61,387 nt of DNA from a virus. The notes below the pieces were generated by a model. It did no database searches, was not told the DNA's origin, and saw only the letters and a list, made by a program, of their open reading frames with translations. Every line of letters begins with the position of its first letter. Position 1 is the stretch's first letter. The stretch lies in the IMG/VR virus record IMGVR_UViG_3300028103_000018, positions 1-61,387 of that record. The stretch is one strand, 5' to 3'. The position numbers and the translations under genes were made by a program. Below, in pieces: positions 9,101-17,886 of this stretch.

Positions 9101-11929
9101 ATCAACCAACTCGAACTCAGAGGTAAAGCCACGCTTGCCGATGTCGCCAGACTTGATCGCAGCCAAAACATCCTCGGCGCTCTTGTATCCAAGGGCAGCA
9201 GTGTTGCGCCCAAAGTCCATGAAGTACCGGACTTTGTTGATCAGCGAAAGAGAGGACGGATCGAGGCGCTTGGGGTCGATGTCGTTCAACTCCTTCGCCT
9301 TCATTGCGACAGCTTCTTCGTCCAGGGCTTCCTTGATCTTCTGATCGTTCATGCCCTGAGACTTGTAAAGCTGCGTGTACTTCTCGCGCTGTTCGTCGTT
9401 CAGTGTGTCTGCATTGAACTTAGTAGTAAGCAGCGCCCATTCAGGATCACTGATCAACCCGGCCTCACGCATGCCGTGAACGATCTCGTGGTCCATCGAC
9501 CCGATCATTTCCTTGACCGAACGAACCTTGCCCTCCGGTGCCACAGAGAGCCTGATCACCCGGTTGAAATACTGGCCGAGGTTGGGAGTGTCTTCGATCT
9601 TCTCAGAGAGGCCAATCGTGAAGAGGTCGCTCAGGTTCCGGCGCTTGAGTGCGTCCCTGATCTCAGGAGCGATTACGCGCTCAGTCTCTTCAAGATTGAA
9701 CGCACGCTGCTGCTGCTCGATGTTCGGGTTGCTGCTGATCGGAAGCTCAAACCTGGGGCCAGGAGCGCCTTCGTTGAGATACTGTTTGCCTTCAATCTCA
9801 ACCACATCACCACGCTCAATCATGTGCTTGAACATCTCTTTCGATGTGGCACGAGTTGGCTTAATGGTGCTTGTGGGGTCTTCAGCGGCAGTCTTTGTGG
9901 CGGCGTAGACGGTATCAGGGCCGACGGGTATCAGCCCACTCTCATCCCTTACGGTAGCGCCGAGTTCCTTCTTTACAGATCTATAATCATCCCTGTTGTA
10001 GAGGGTTTCGCGCGTCTTGAAGTCTTCTTCTTCCGCGATCTCCTCGGGGGTAACGGTCTTCCCTTGGCCGCTCTCGATTAGGGAATTAACTCGTCCCTTG
10101 TTTATATCGGAGAGGTTCTTGTACTGAGTACCGAATCGGGTGTATGCGACTCTGTTCTGAAGTTTGTAGACCGGATCTCCAAACTCAGGCAACCCAACAG
10201 CAGCGGCTTCGACGTTTGCCTGAGTCCTCTCTTGCGCCTTCTTCGCTAGTTCCTGGTTCTGGGATTCGATCTCAGATCTGCGAACATCAATCAGATCGCC
10301 AAGGGCAATAAGCTCAGAGTCCTTCAACTTCCCAAGCGGCTTCTTGAATTCAGACCGCGCCAGATCGGATGCAATGCCGAAGTTCTCATCGACCTTGATC
10401 TTGGCAGAAAGCCTTTGGCGAATGAAGTTGTCGAATCCCTCTTGGGCATATGCGTTCTTGAGGGATGCCTCTTCAGCCGCCTGCTCTTTTGAGATTTCCT
10501 TCGACCGACTCTTATCCACAAAAGACCGAGTCTCTTCCGGGGTCATGTCATCGAAGATCTTGGTTTGCTCTGGAGTCATATCCTGGACATAATTGTTCAG
10601 GATGTTTCGCTGTAACGGAGACCACTCTTCAACAGGCTTCACCGCTGGATCAGGAAGGAACCCAGGATAGTCTGGCAAGGAGTTGATTCGCTCCTCTCTG
10701 TCCGCAAGCCGTTCCTGGCTCCGAGATTCACGGTACTCTTTCCTAATCTGGCCCTGGCGCTCAAGCTCCAACTGTCTGGCGGCTTCCTCTTGGGCGATTC
10801 TGTTGGCTTCCGCTTCTTGGTCGGCTTGGGTGAGCGCCGCTTCAGTAGCGGCCCGCCGCTCTGCCAGTTGATCTTCGCCTTCAACAACGGAGATCTCCCC
10901 ATTGCGAATCTGGACAGCAGTTCTCTTGCCCCGCTCAAGCTCGGGAGAAGCACTGGATGGGCGATTTGCGAGAAGATTTCCGCCAAAAATATTCTTGCGG
11001 ATATAGTGATCCCGGTACAACTGCGCACCGCCCTGAAGGGCAGAACCAGCAATACCTCCAAGCAGCGCAGCCTCGCCAATGCCTTCAAGCGCAGCCTGCT
11101 GCTCGTTGTACTGCTTCTCGATCACATTCTGGAGAACCTGCTGCGCCGCTTCGGTGCCAGCTTCACCCACACCAGTAATGCCAGCCTCGAGCAGTCGCTT
11201 GCCTAGCGTTGTGTCAGCGGCACGGCCAAAAGCCTCAGCCTCAACAGAAGAAGGGATAGCGCCGAGGATTCTCCTCATCGGAGCAAAGCGGCCAAGCGCC
11301 TCGCCAAACGGAACAGCTTCCAGCGCAGCGGTGCCAGCGCCAGCCCCAAGAGCATAGAGTTGACGAAGCGCCGGGTCGATGACTTCACCCTGCGCTTCCT
11401 GCTCCCGCATGCGCTCAACCTGCTCTCCGGCACCCTGGACGCCAGACATGGCGGCAGTCAGGTACGGAGCGGCCTTCACCAACTTGCCAGCGCCACCAAG
11501 AACTTTGGCAGCTACGCCAGGAGTAAAGAAGGAAGCGATACCGCCGATAGTCTGGCCGATCTGAGCGCCTCTGGAAGCAGCCGCCTCTTCGCCTACAGCC
11601 TGCTTCAGCTTCTCCTGAATGTACTCGTTAACAGCAGCGCCAGCTTCTTCTACAGGCTTGATCCCAGTCAAACCACCGATACCTTCAAGCGTGCTGCCTA
11701 CTAAGCCAGACGCAAGGCCAGCAGGAAGACCAGCGATACCAGCAGCAACCTGCATAGGCAGAGACACTTCTGGCTTCTTCTCGGGTTCTTCCGGCGCAAC
11801 AGGTCGCCCCAGAGACGGCATCGACTTCCTCGCCTCTTTGGTAGCGTATTCAGCGAGTTCTCTCCCTGTGAGTTCGGCTGGAACTTCCATGTAGCCGAAC
11901 CCTCGTAGATAGATTGTTTTGGTAGCCAT
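6080..11929 (-). CDS. Giant internal virion protein with zincin motif and LPD38-like C-terminus
   Basis: 1949 residues, last gene of the virion operon. The N-terminal part has glycine/alanine-rich hydrophobic stretches (AAGIAGLPAGLASGLVG; GGIASFFTPGVAAKVLGG) typical of ejected membrane-interacting proteins. Around residue 815 is MDHEIVHGM, an HExxH zinc site, with a candidate third ligand in ALDEEAVAMKAKEL. The last 600 residues (FFNARIQGLDVFYRTMRGE, FLYFMGLSSIYALLMSD, IKFPIPQELGIV) match the LPD38 large polyvalent-protein domain. Likely ejected with DNA, possibly helping to cross the cell wall or disarm host proteins. AGGAAGG precedes ATG 11929. Confidence 0.75.
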   Translation of the reverse strand: MATKTIYLRGFGYMEVPAELTGRELAEYATKEARKSMPSLGRPVAPEEPEKKPEVSLPMQVAAGIAGLPAGLASGLVGSTLEGIGGLTGIKPVEEAGAAVNEYIQEKLKQAVGEEAAASRGAQIGQTIGGIASFFTPGVAAKVLGGAGKLVKAAPYLTAAMSGVQGAGEQVERMREQEAQGEVIDPALRQLYALGAGAGTAALEAVPFGEALGRFAPMRRILGAIPSSVEAEAFGRAADTTLGKRLLEAGITGVGEAGTEAAQQVLQNVIEKQYNEQQAALEGIGEAALLGGIAGSALQGGAQLYRDHYIRKNIFGGNLLANRPSSASPELERGKRTAVQIRNGEISVVEGEDQLAERRAATEAALTQADQEAEANRIAQEEAARQLELERQGQIRKEYRESRSQERLADREERINSLPDYPGFLPDPAVKPVEEWSPLQRNILNNYVQDMTPEQTKIFDDMTPEETRSFVDKSRSKEISKEQAAEEASLKNAYAQEGFDNFIRQRLSAKIKVDENFGIASDLARSEFKKPLGKLKDSELIALGDLIDVRRSEIESQNQELAKKAQERTQANVEAAAVGLPEFGDPVYKLQNRVAYTRFGTQYKNLSDINKGRVNSLIESGQGKTVTPEEIAEEEDFKTRETLYNRDDYRSVKKELGATVRDESGLIPVGPDTVYAATKTAAEDPTSTIKPTRATSKEMFKHMIERGDVVEIEGKQYLNEGAPGPRFELPISSNPNIEQQQRAFNLEETERVIAPEIRDALKRRNLSDLFTIGLSEKIEDTPNLGQYFNRVIRLSVAPEGKVRSVKEMIGSMDHEIVHGMREAGLISDPEWALLTTKFNADTLNDEQREKYTQLYKSQGMNDQKIKEALDEEAVAMKAKELNDIDPKRLDPSSLSLINKVRYFMDFGRNTAALGYKSAEDVLAAIKSGDIGKRGFTSEFELVDGKVKRVGMKEVSPRVGGQQDVEVETKVYGEEEEAADEKYQKALSGLASKFDRKTPIKNPQQYLIQDLDIAPEDVDGIIKRMMSSGDIVRVGKSRYISDKARKSIETGATAPAVAGPVTQATAKSVEKTATPGKAELAPSQSQAVKNDPLANPQGSGAVTPFFVKKQPKGIIDKIKDTFKDNLSRQKMVDRYDPVRLMAIEAYSKTGDKRFLSAAEGSYHSLLFMDKAQDMALTGLETGGFKLEGSILLAADNPEIAPLKIFQRLKEKGKLDAFFNFAYAKRYRDLKAANKDPGGTISEQDVNREYDRWVNDKDIDAEIKNFKQYNDNLVDILRKSGFISVGEAKAWKSSFYIPFYRIPTIKTQDGTVDTGEVDAPKMNSQVTNLSNPKGLTGRDLSVNDAIENIVANTYYMVGTAAKNFSARKVARDGVLTGYMKPIDKPGDAAQGANVITIRENGVKKHYEVRDESLYNAVAESGFPVQDVLKGMALATEALRRGTTLSPTFIIRNTIRDTLQAWTLGRFGNNLTPPAKEMFKGIEMAYKNSPEFRALKSAGISSSGLRKKSLSEVARAIRQEIGEEQKSALSKLYDTLERAAEISESSTRTKVYQDVLAKTGDRAEALFAAMETINFSRKGSSRGLQIAMSLIPFFNARIQGLDVFYRTMRGEKMMPNQASSEMKKAAVTRFLYFMGLSSIYALLMSDHPAWVNATDEERDSNLFLPIDFVPGVREGTAIKFPIPQELGIVSKMLPERMVTMVLGRSDGAELVDAMKRAVLDTLSFNPIPQVALPAVEAMANFDFYTQRPIENQYLASLLPEDRYTEYTTGVAKLAGKAAAETPLPVSPVMVDHLIRGYFGTNGAYIADVVGRVLDMGSGAPTPERLRFSEPYLLPILGPLFKSPDGKKAVEDLYMIDEAAKMAVTTLKAYSESGRDLSEAKEEELYTLAEVGEQVKPIVEEIRELNRAKRMIQSDPDLSPSEKRDELNDLQQQIISLAKEAQEFKKEIPLRLR

Positions 11930-11965
11930 GCGCCTTCCTAAGAGCTATGGTACAGGAAGACGACC

Positions 11966-13300
11966 TCAGTCTTGCCCGACGAGAGGATCGATGGCTTCAA
12001 TGCCAGCCAGATTAGCTATCGCATCCTGAAGATTACTCAATTGAATCGTTGTGGAGCTGATCTGCTCCCTGAGTTTAGCCCTGTCGGCCTCGCCCCTTCT
12101 TCCAGGGGGAAGGCTCTTCATCTGATCGTTGAGGATATTGAGCTTGCCCCTCAGGGAAGCATCTTGAGACTTGAGCGCATTCAACTTGATAACTCTGGGG
12201 TCGGAACTGCCGAGGCCCCTAGCGCCAGCAGAAATCCTGGCAATATCCTTCTGCCCGGCCAGTTGAGCGCCGATCTCACTCATCCTATTTTGATGCTGCA
12301 AGGCGTTGTTAATTTGGTTCTGAATGGCGCTGATCTGGGCGAGTTTAATCTGCAATTCTCTCTGCCGCGACTCTCGCGTTTCGCTTTGCAGATCTTCATT
12401 CATACTCCTCTTGTTTGCCTCAAGGGTTTGAAGCATGGTGAGCAGCTTGCCGCTATCCATCTGCGCCAGATTCATAGCCAACCCAGCCCTTTGCTGCTGC
12501 TCCTCGCGCTTCATCTTGTCGAGAGCAACCTGGGCAAGCATCGCCGTCTGGATGTCCTTCTTCTTCTGCTCTTCGGCTTGGCGATACGACTGAGCGCCAG
12601 CACCAAGTCCCTGCGCCAGAACGCTTGCAAGCCCAACTCTAGGGTCTCGATTGGAGGCCATCGCAGCGCCAGCAGCAATCAAGGCGTCGCCCAGTCGAAC
12701 CTTCCTGGACTTGGCCTCCTCCATCTGGCCCCTGAGGAAGTTCTCGTAAGCAGAGTAGTCGCCTTTCCCATAGAGAGACTCAGCCTGACTCATCAGTTCA
12801 AGAGGACTCTTGCCCTTGTACTGGCGCTCAATGTCAGCCTGAGAGAGAACCAGATCCGGTCTTGCGGTAGATTGAGGGGCCGGGGCAGATAACATCGACG
12901 CATAGATGTCCGACTGCTTCTTCATCAGGTCAGCCACGAACGGGTCAATAGCAGGCTGCGTCGGAGCGGTAACCCTCCCCTTGTCAGCATACCGAGCAAC
13001 ATGACCTCCACCTGCCATACCTACGGCACCCTGCGGCATCGCCTGCATAATGCCCTGGCCCTGCGGTTGAGGCTGCTGTGGCTGCTGAGGCTGACCCTGC
13101 GCCAGATTCTGCGCCACCTGCTGGATTACAGGCGGCTGCTGCTGTTGCTGCGCCTTGGCAAAGCTGGCCCTCAGTTGTTCCCGGCGCTTCATCTCGGCAA
13201 GCACCAGATAAGGAGGGATCGCAACGGGATTCTGCCCAGCCGCCATAAGCTGCTGGTCCGAAAGGTTCTTGAGATCGTCTGCTGCCTTAACGAGATTCAT
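11966..13300 (-). CDS. Internal virion protein, coiled coil
   Basis: 444 residues. A Gln/Pro-rich segment (about 50-100) is followed by long helices (KKKDIQTAMLAQVALDKMKREEQQQR, RELQIKLAQISAIQNQINNALQHQNR). One short hydrophobic patch (ALIAAGAAMAS) is visible. Composition and position between two giant proteins mark it as a virion or ejection protein; no enzymatic motif. Confidence 0.6.
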   Translation of the reverse strand: MNLVKAADDLKNLSDQQLMAAGQNPVAIPPYLVLAEMKRREQLRASFAKAQQQQQPPVIQQVAQNLAQGQPQQPQQPQPQGQGIMQAMPQGAVGMAGGGHVARYADKGRVTAPTQPAIDPFVADLMKKQSDIYASMLSAPAPQSTARPDLVLSQADIERQYKGKSPLELMSQAESLYGKGDYSAYENFLRGQMEEAKSRKVRLGDALIAAGAAMASNRDPRVGLASVLAQGLGAGAQSYRQAEEQKKKDIQTAMLAQVALDKMKREEQQQRAGLAMNLAQMDSGKLLTMLQTLEANKRSMNEDLQSETRESRQRELQIKLAQISAIQNQINNALQHQNRMSEIGAQLAGQKDIARISAGARGLGSSDPRVIKLNALKSQDASLRGKLNILNDQMKSLPPGRRGEADRAKLREQISSTTIQLSNLQDAIANLAGIEAIDPLVGQD

Positions 13301-13313
13301 GCTTCACCTAGTG

Positions 13314-16300
13314 TTATTTGTTCAACTGATTCATCAGTAGACCAGCGCCGGAAGTGAGGAGGCCGCTCAGGCCACCGCCAGCGGGACGGGCAAACTGGAC
13401 ACCCTCAACCTGCATGCCAGTCGGCACCCCGCCAAGGATCCCAGACAGGAAGTTCATCTGCTGATACGGGAAGTTCTGCTGATTGATGAAGTCTTGGTAC
13501 TGGAGATCCATAGCCTGACGGGTAAGGGCGTCGATGTACCCACCTCCCTGCTGCATAGCGGCAAGACGCTGAAGCTCAAGCTGCTGTGCCATGCCAGGGA
13601 TGCCCATCAGTGTGCCGCCCATACCAGCCAGACCTTGAGCGCCAGCCTGCGCCTGCTGTAGCGCCGCAAGTTTGTTGCCGAAGGCTTGCTGCCTAGCCTG
13701 CTGTCTTTCCGCCGAAGCCTGCTTGATCGCATCAAGCTGCATCTGGCTGATGCCAAGACCTGCGGCCTGATTAGCCTTCGCGGCTTCCAGCCCAGCCTGG
13801 GTGCCGAGTTGCTGAGTCCCGATAGCAGCGCCAAGATTCGCCTGACCAGCCGTGAGTCCAGCCTGCTGATTGGCCAACTGAGCCTCCAGGTTCGCCCGAA
13901 GGTTTGCCTGCTGGGAGGCGAGAGAAGCAGCCCGGTCGCGTTCAAACTGAGCCTGAGCAGACTCGAATGCACGCTGAGTACCTGCCGCCTCAATATCACC
14001 CAACTGGCGCTGAAGAGCTTCCTCGGCCATGCCTTCCTGAATAGCCTGCCTGGAGCCACCGAAAGCACCCGAGCGCACAGCGGCAGCACTTCGGCCAGCT
14101 TTCTGCATAGCGGCCTGACGTTGGGCCTCTCGCTTCTGGGTTTCAGTGACAGCCCGTTGGTACGGAGACATGTACTGTTCAGCCTGGGGAGTGCCGAACT
14201 CACCGACCTGGGTCCTGCCAGCGGTTACGCCAGTAGGCATCTGCATCTGAGGAGCAGAAAGATTGGAGACAGAGATAGGAGATCCGATCCCCATCTTCGA
14301 GATGTCCCCCATCTTCTCCATCAAATAGCTCTCTTGCTCCTTGGGGGCCGCGCCCATCCCAGTAAGGCCAAGCTGATCGAGGAGGTTTAGGCCAGCGCCA
14401 GCGGAAGTCCCGGCAATATCCGCAGCCCAATTCACATTCGACACGCCCTTGCCGAAGTCAGTGCCAGGAAGAATGCCAGTGTACTCCTGCTTGTCGGCAC
14501 CGATCATTTTCCCGTAGACACTGGGAAGATCGCCAAGGTTGCCAAGAGCGCCGCGAGTAAGGTTGCTGACGGTGTACCCAACTCCAGGGGTGTATTGACC
14601 GAAATCTCCACCCATCGTCAGGTTTCGCTGACCACCGTACACAGGAGGCGCATTGAATATCGAAGTGCCAACCTGAGCGTTCGGATTCACCATGTTCCAG
14701 AACCCAGCAGCCCCACCGGGACCGCCAAAGCCTCCGCTCGTCGGGGTCTGGGCCACGCCAAATCCACCTAGATTCTGGGGAGGGGGAGTCGCTTGGGCCA
14801 TGCCGAACCCACCGCCATCATTCTTCCTGATAGCGCCACCCTTGCGGTAGTTCCTTACCTTGCCGTCATCACCGATGTCGAACCGAGCGAGAGTGCCGCC
14901 GCCAGCGTATCCCTCGGTGTTCTTGCGAACCCACTCATCTTCTTCCTGAGCATTGCGGGCGGTAGTGGCGATTGGATAAGAAAGAGATTGAAGTGCGTAC
15001 TTCTCATCCTCACTGGCCCCACCTCTCTTGTCCGCCTGCGCCATGTAAGCAGGAGATAGACCGCGAACACCAGATACATCAGCCCCGCGTCCAGCGATAG
15101 GTTCGCCAATATCTCCGCTGAAATCAGCTGGAGGATTTTTGGTTCTGTCAAATCCAGAGTCGCCAGCGCCGCCCCTTCGATCAACGGGTGCCGCAACCGA
15201 CGACTGACCCGATGAAGCAGCAGGTCTCCCGATCGGAGATGTCGCAGCGCCGGAGGTATAGGCCTGGGTGTTCTGCTGGATAAGCCTGTCGATCTGAGAA
15301 GTATCCCCACCCCCAGCAGCAATCTCAGCACGAAGCCCAGCAAGAGACTGCGTCATCTCGCTAGGAGTCCTGGCGCGAGATACGCCATCAACAGTGATAT
15401 TCCCCAGAGCCTGCTGCACAAGGCCAGCATTCAACTGAGCGCCATCTCCAAAGTCCAGAATGTTTTGCGGGGGAGGTGCAACTGGACCGACTGGATTCGT
15501 CCTGGAAACTCCAGCACCAAGCAGCGAGGCGAGACCAGCAGCCTGCTGATCAGTAGCGTACTGAGCCGGGTTGTACCCACCAGCGCCCTGGGATTCAGCG
15601 GTAGTCCCGGCAGCGCCAGAAGCAAACTGAGGCAGAACAGCAGCAGAAGAGGAGGTCCCGACAGGGGGAGCGCCGATCACACCTTGAGGCCGAGACGGAG
15701 TGGATGCACCAGGAGTAATCCCAGTAGATCCGGTAGCCCTCGTTGCGCCACGGGATCCAGTGCCAACATTGCTTCCGGCACCAGTCGCAGCAACAGGCCC
15801 ACGGGTCGAGGTGCTAGATCCAGAGTCAGATACGCCGCTAGAGATGTTGGGCTGAGGTTGGTAGGTACTCACGTTGGTGCCAGAGATACCGGGAACGCTC
15901 CAGGTAGAAGCATCTCCACCACCGCCAAGCTCACCAAACGGACCCCTGATAACGGGATTCCTGACAGCGCCAGAGAGAATAGACTTGAGCAGATCATCCT
16001 GGGGCGCTCCAGAATCTTCAACAACTTCACCCTTCAAGGTCTCCGGTGCCTGCGCCCGAATAGCGGCATACTTGTCGATCAACTCGCCAAGGTCACCACC
16101 TCCAGCCATCGCCACAACGGGCTTGTACTTCTCAGGAATGTAGGTGCGGGTCTTCGGATCCCAAACCATGCCCAGGATCTTCGGCATCTGGCCGGAGGCC
16201 ATAGCCAAGGCCTTGGCGATTCCGCTATCCATCTCTTGAGTATCGGTGCGAGTGTCGCCACCGCCAGCAGGAGCGCCACCGCCAGCGCCAGAGGCAGGAG

Positions 16301-16484
16301 GAGGAGCCTGGGGAGGCTGACCCTGCGCCCCACCCGTATACCAAGTGGCACCACGGAAGTTGTTCTCCAGAAACGGCTTGCTGAAGACACTCTGGAAAGC
16401 GGCATTGAGAAGCGCCGAGCGATAGTCCCGGAGATACTCGGGGATATCCTGAACCTGAACTTGAGTCTGAAGCGGATCTGCCAT
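13314..16484 (-). CDS. Internal virion protein, Gly/Ser/Ala-rich
   Basis: 1056 residues. The first 550 are low-complexity Gly/Ser/Thr/Pro linkers with the recurrent MAGGG and YAGGG(T/D)L(A/G) motifs seen in several proteins of this operon. The C-terminal 300 residues are an Ala/Gln-rich helical region (QAGLTAGQANLGAAIGTQQLGTQAGLEAAKANQ) preceded by QRAVTETQKREAQRQAAMQKAGRSAAAVRSGAFGG, which resembles phage injection proteins. Structural role inferred from order and composition. Confidence 0.6.
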   Translation of the reverse strand: MADPLQTQVQVQDIPEYLRDYRSALLNAAFQSVFSKPFLENNFRGATWYTGGAQGQPPQAPPPASGAGGGAPAGGGDTRTDTQEMDSGIAKALAMASGQMPKILGMVWDPKTRTYIPEKYKPVVAMAGGGDLGELIDKYAAIRAQAPETLKGEVVEDSGAPQDDLLKSILSGAVRNPVIRGPFGELGGGGDASTWSVPGISGTNVSTYQPQPNISSGVSDSGSSTSTRGPVAATGAGSNVGTGSRGATRATGSTGITPGASTPSRPQGVIGAPPVGTSSSAAVLPQFASGAAGTTAESQGAGGYNPAQYATDQQAAGLASLLGAGVSRTNPVGPVAPPPQNILDFGDGAQLNAGLVQQALGNITVDGVSRARTPSEMTQSLAGLRAEIAAGGGDTSQIDRLIQQNTQAYTSGAATSPIGRPAASSGQSSVAAPVDRRGGAGDSGFDRTKNPPADFSGDIGEPIAGRGADVSGVRGLSPAYMAQADKRGGASEDEKYALQSLSYPIATTARNAQEEDEWVRKNTEGYAGGGTLARFDIGDDGKVRNYRKGGAIRKNDGGGFGMAQATPPPQNLGGFGVAQTPTSGGFGGPGGAAGFWNMVNPNAQVGTSIFNAPPVYGGQRNLTMGGDFGQYTPGVGYTVSNLTRGALGNLGDLPSVYGKMIGADKQEYTGILPGTDFGKGVSNVNWAADIAGTSAGAGLNLLDQLGLTGMGAAPKEQESYLMEKMGDISKMGIGSPISVSNLSAPQMQMPTGVTAGRTQVGEFGTPQAEQYMSPYQRAVTETQKREAQRQAAMQKAGRSAAAVRSGAFGGSRQAIQEGMAEEALQRQLGDIEAAGTQRAFESAQAQFERDRAASLASQQANLRANLEAQLANQQAGLTAGQANLGAAIGTQQLGTQAGLEAAKANQAAGLGISQMQLDAIKQASAERQQARQQAFGNKLAALQQAQAGAQGLAGMGGTLMGIPGMAQQLELQRLAAMQQGGGYIDALTRQAMDLQYQDFINQQNFPYQQMNFLSGILGGVPTGMQVEGVQFARPAGGGLSGLLTSGAGLLMNQLNK

Positions 16485-16492
16485 CTCTACTC

Positions 16493-17590
16493 CTACGCAG
16501 GGAGAACCCTGCCATCCTTGATCTTTCCAGGCTGCTTGGTCGTGCCTGTTCTGTCTTTACGAACACGATCCATCATCGCGTACAACTTCCTGGCACCAGC
16601 TTCACTGCTACCATCCCCAAGCCCTGACACAACATCAGCAGGTATGATAAACTCGTCATTCGACAGGAGGACTTTCTGACCACCATGCGCCATACGGGCC
16701 GTAGCCATGTCATCCATGCCATTGCCTGGGCCTTTTACCATGCCCTCAGGTGGGTTGTATTCCTCGTCATCCTGCTCTTCGCCTTCCTGCTCCTCTTCGC
16801 CGGACATGCGCTTGTACAGATCCTGAAGCGCCTCCTTCCCGTAGTAAGCGAGGTAGGTGTTAAGAGCAGATTCAGGATCGTCACCCTCGCCGCGAATCGC
16901 ATCCATCGCGTCACGGATAATCTGCTGCGCTTTCTGCTCTTCTGGCTCTAGCTTGCCGCCTTCGGCAACCCGCTGAACATCGTATACCTGTTCGATGCCG
17001 ACAGGGAATCGGCGCTGGGTCATGCTCCCCAAGTCCACGACTCCCATAGGCAGGGCAGCGGAAATCTCGGTAGAGCGAGGCTGCGCCTGTTGATCCTGCC
17101 GTGCGACTGGCGCATAGAAATCAGTCATGAAACGCTGGCGCTTGAGTTCAGGAGCAGAGGTCATTTCCTTCCACTTCTGAGCATCGCTGAGTTGCTGCTG
17201 GTTTTGCTTCTTGGAGTCTGGCGTAGCGGCACCGACAGCTTGAGATGCAGCGGTAGTAGCCAGAATCTTCGGGATGATGCCCTTACCAACGGTGCCGAGG
17301 GTCTGAAAAATTCCACCCAAAGCAGACCCACCGCCAAGCCAAGCCGGGAGCATACCGGCAGCAGCGCCACCCGTAAGAGCAGCAGCAGCGCCGATACCAA
17401 TTGCACCCAGCAACTTCTTCCACGAGAAGGCCTCAGGCAGTCCCGTCTCCGGGTTGATCGTCAGATCCTCTCCCAAGAGAGCGGCGATACCGGCCAACTC
17501 CTCAGGCTGAACATGCAGCAGGGTGGAGTCGCCCTTCCTGCCTTTCGAGGCAACCTGCTCTGCAAGAGCGCCGATACCTTTATTCTTCAT
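16493..17590 (-). CDS. Internal virion protein with hydrophobic segment
   Basis: 365 residues. Residues 60-125 are glycine/alanine-rich and hydrophobic (LLGAIGIGAAAALTGGAAAGMLPAWLGGGSALGG), suited to membrane insertion. The C-terminus has the MAHGGQKVLLSNDEFIIPADVVSGLGDGSSEAGARKLYAMMDRVR module, which recurs in podovirus internal proteins. Probably ejected with DNA. Confidence 0.6.
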   Translation of the reverse strand: MKNKGIGALAEQVASKGRKGDSTLLHVQPEELAGIAALLGEDLTINPETGLPEAFSWKKLLGAIGIGAAAALTGGAAAGMLPAWLGGGSALGGIFQTLGTVGKGIIPKILATTAASQAVGAATPDSKKQNQQQLSDAQKWKEMTSAPELKRQRFMTDFYAPVARQDQQAQPRSTEISAALPMGVVDLGSMTQRRFPVGIEQVYDVQRVAEGGKLEPEEQKAQQIIRDAMDAIRGEGDDPESALNTYLAYYGKEALQDLYKRMSGEEEQEGEEQDDEEYNPPEGMVKGPGNGMDDMATARMAHGGQKVLLSNDEFIIPADVVSGLGDGSSEAGARKLYAMMDRVRKDRTGTTKQPGKIKDGRVLPA

Positions 17591-17886
17591 GTGATTGATA
17601 CCGTAACCGTTCCCAGTTTGACACGGAACTGATTGGTTGGCGCGTATGCTTCTCCTGCTCTAACCATTTTCAGAAAGCCGTTCGCGTCAACATACACATC
17701 GCCATTTCTCAGCCCATAGCCTGATTCACTTGGGTTGATCACAGACATCGAGGCACACACCAGATCACCTGGATTCGCATCGTCAGACATGAACAGGTTA
17801 AGCGCCCTAACAACAAGATCCAGGTAGTCTTTCTTGTATTCAGATGGCGCTGTAGGGATGAGTTGCTTGGGTGTCTTCTTGTTCAC
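17587..17886 (-). CDS. Small virion protein
   Basis: 99 residues, overlapping both neighbours by 4 nt. It resembles the 24168-24476 product in its last part: VTLGRVTITVS there, VKLGTVTVSIT here. This suggests two related small structural modules. Function unknown. Confidence 0.5.
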   Translation of the reverse strand: MNKKTPKQLIPTAPSEYKKDYLDLVVRALNLFMSDDANPGDLVCASMSVINPSESGYGLRNGDVYVDANGFLKMVRAGEAYAPTNQFRVKLGTVTVSIT

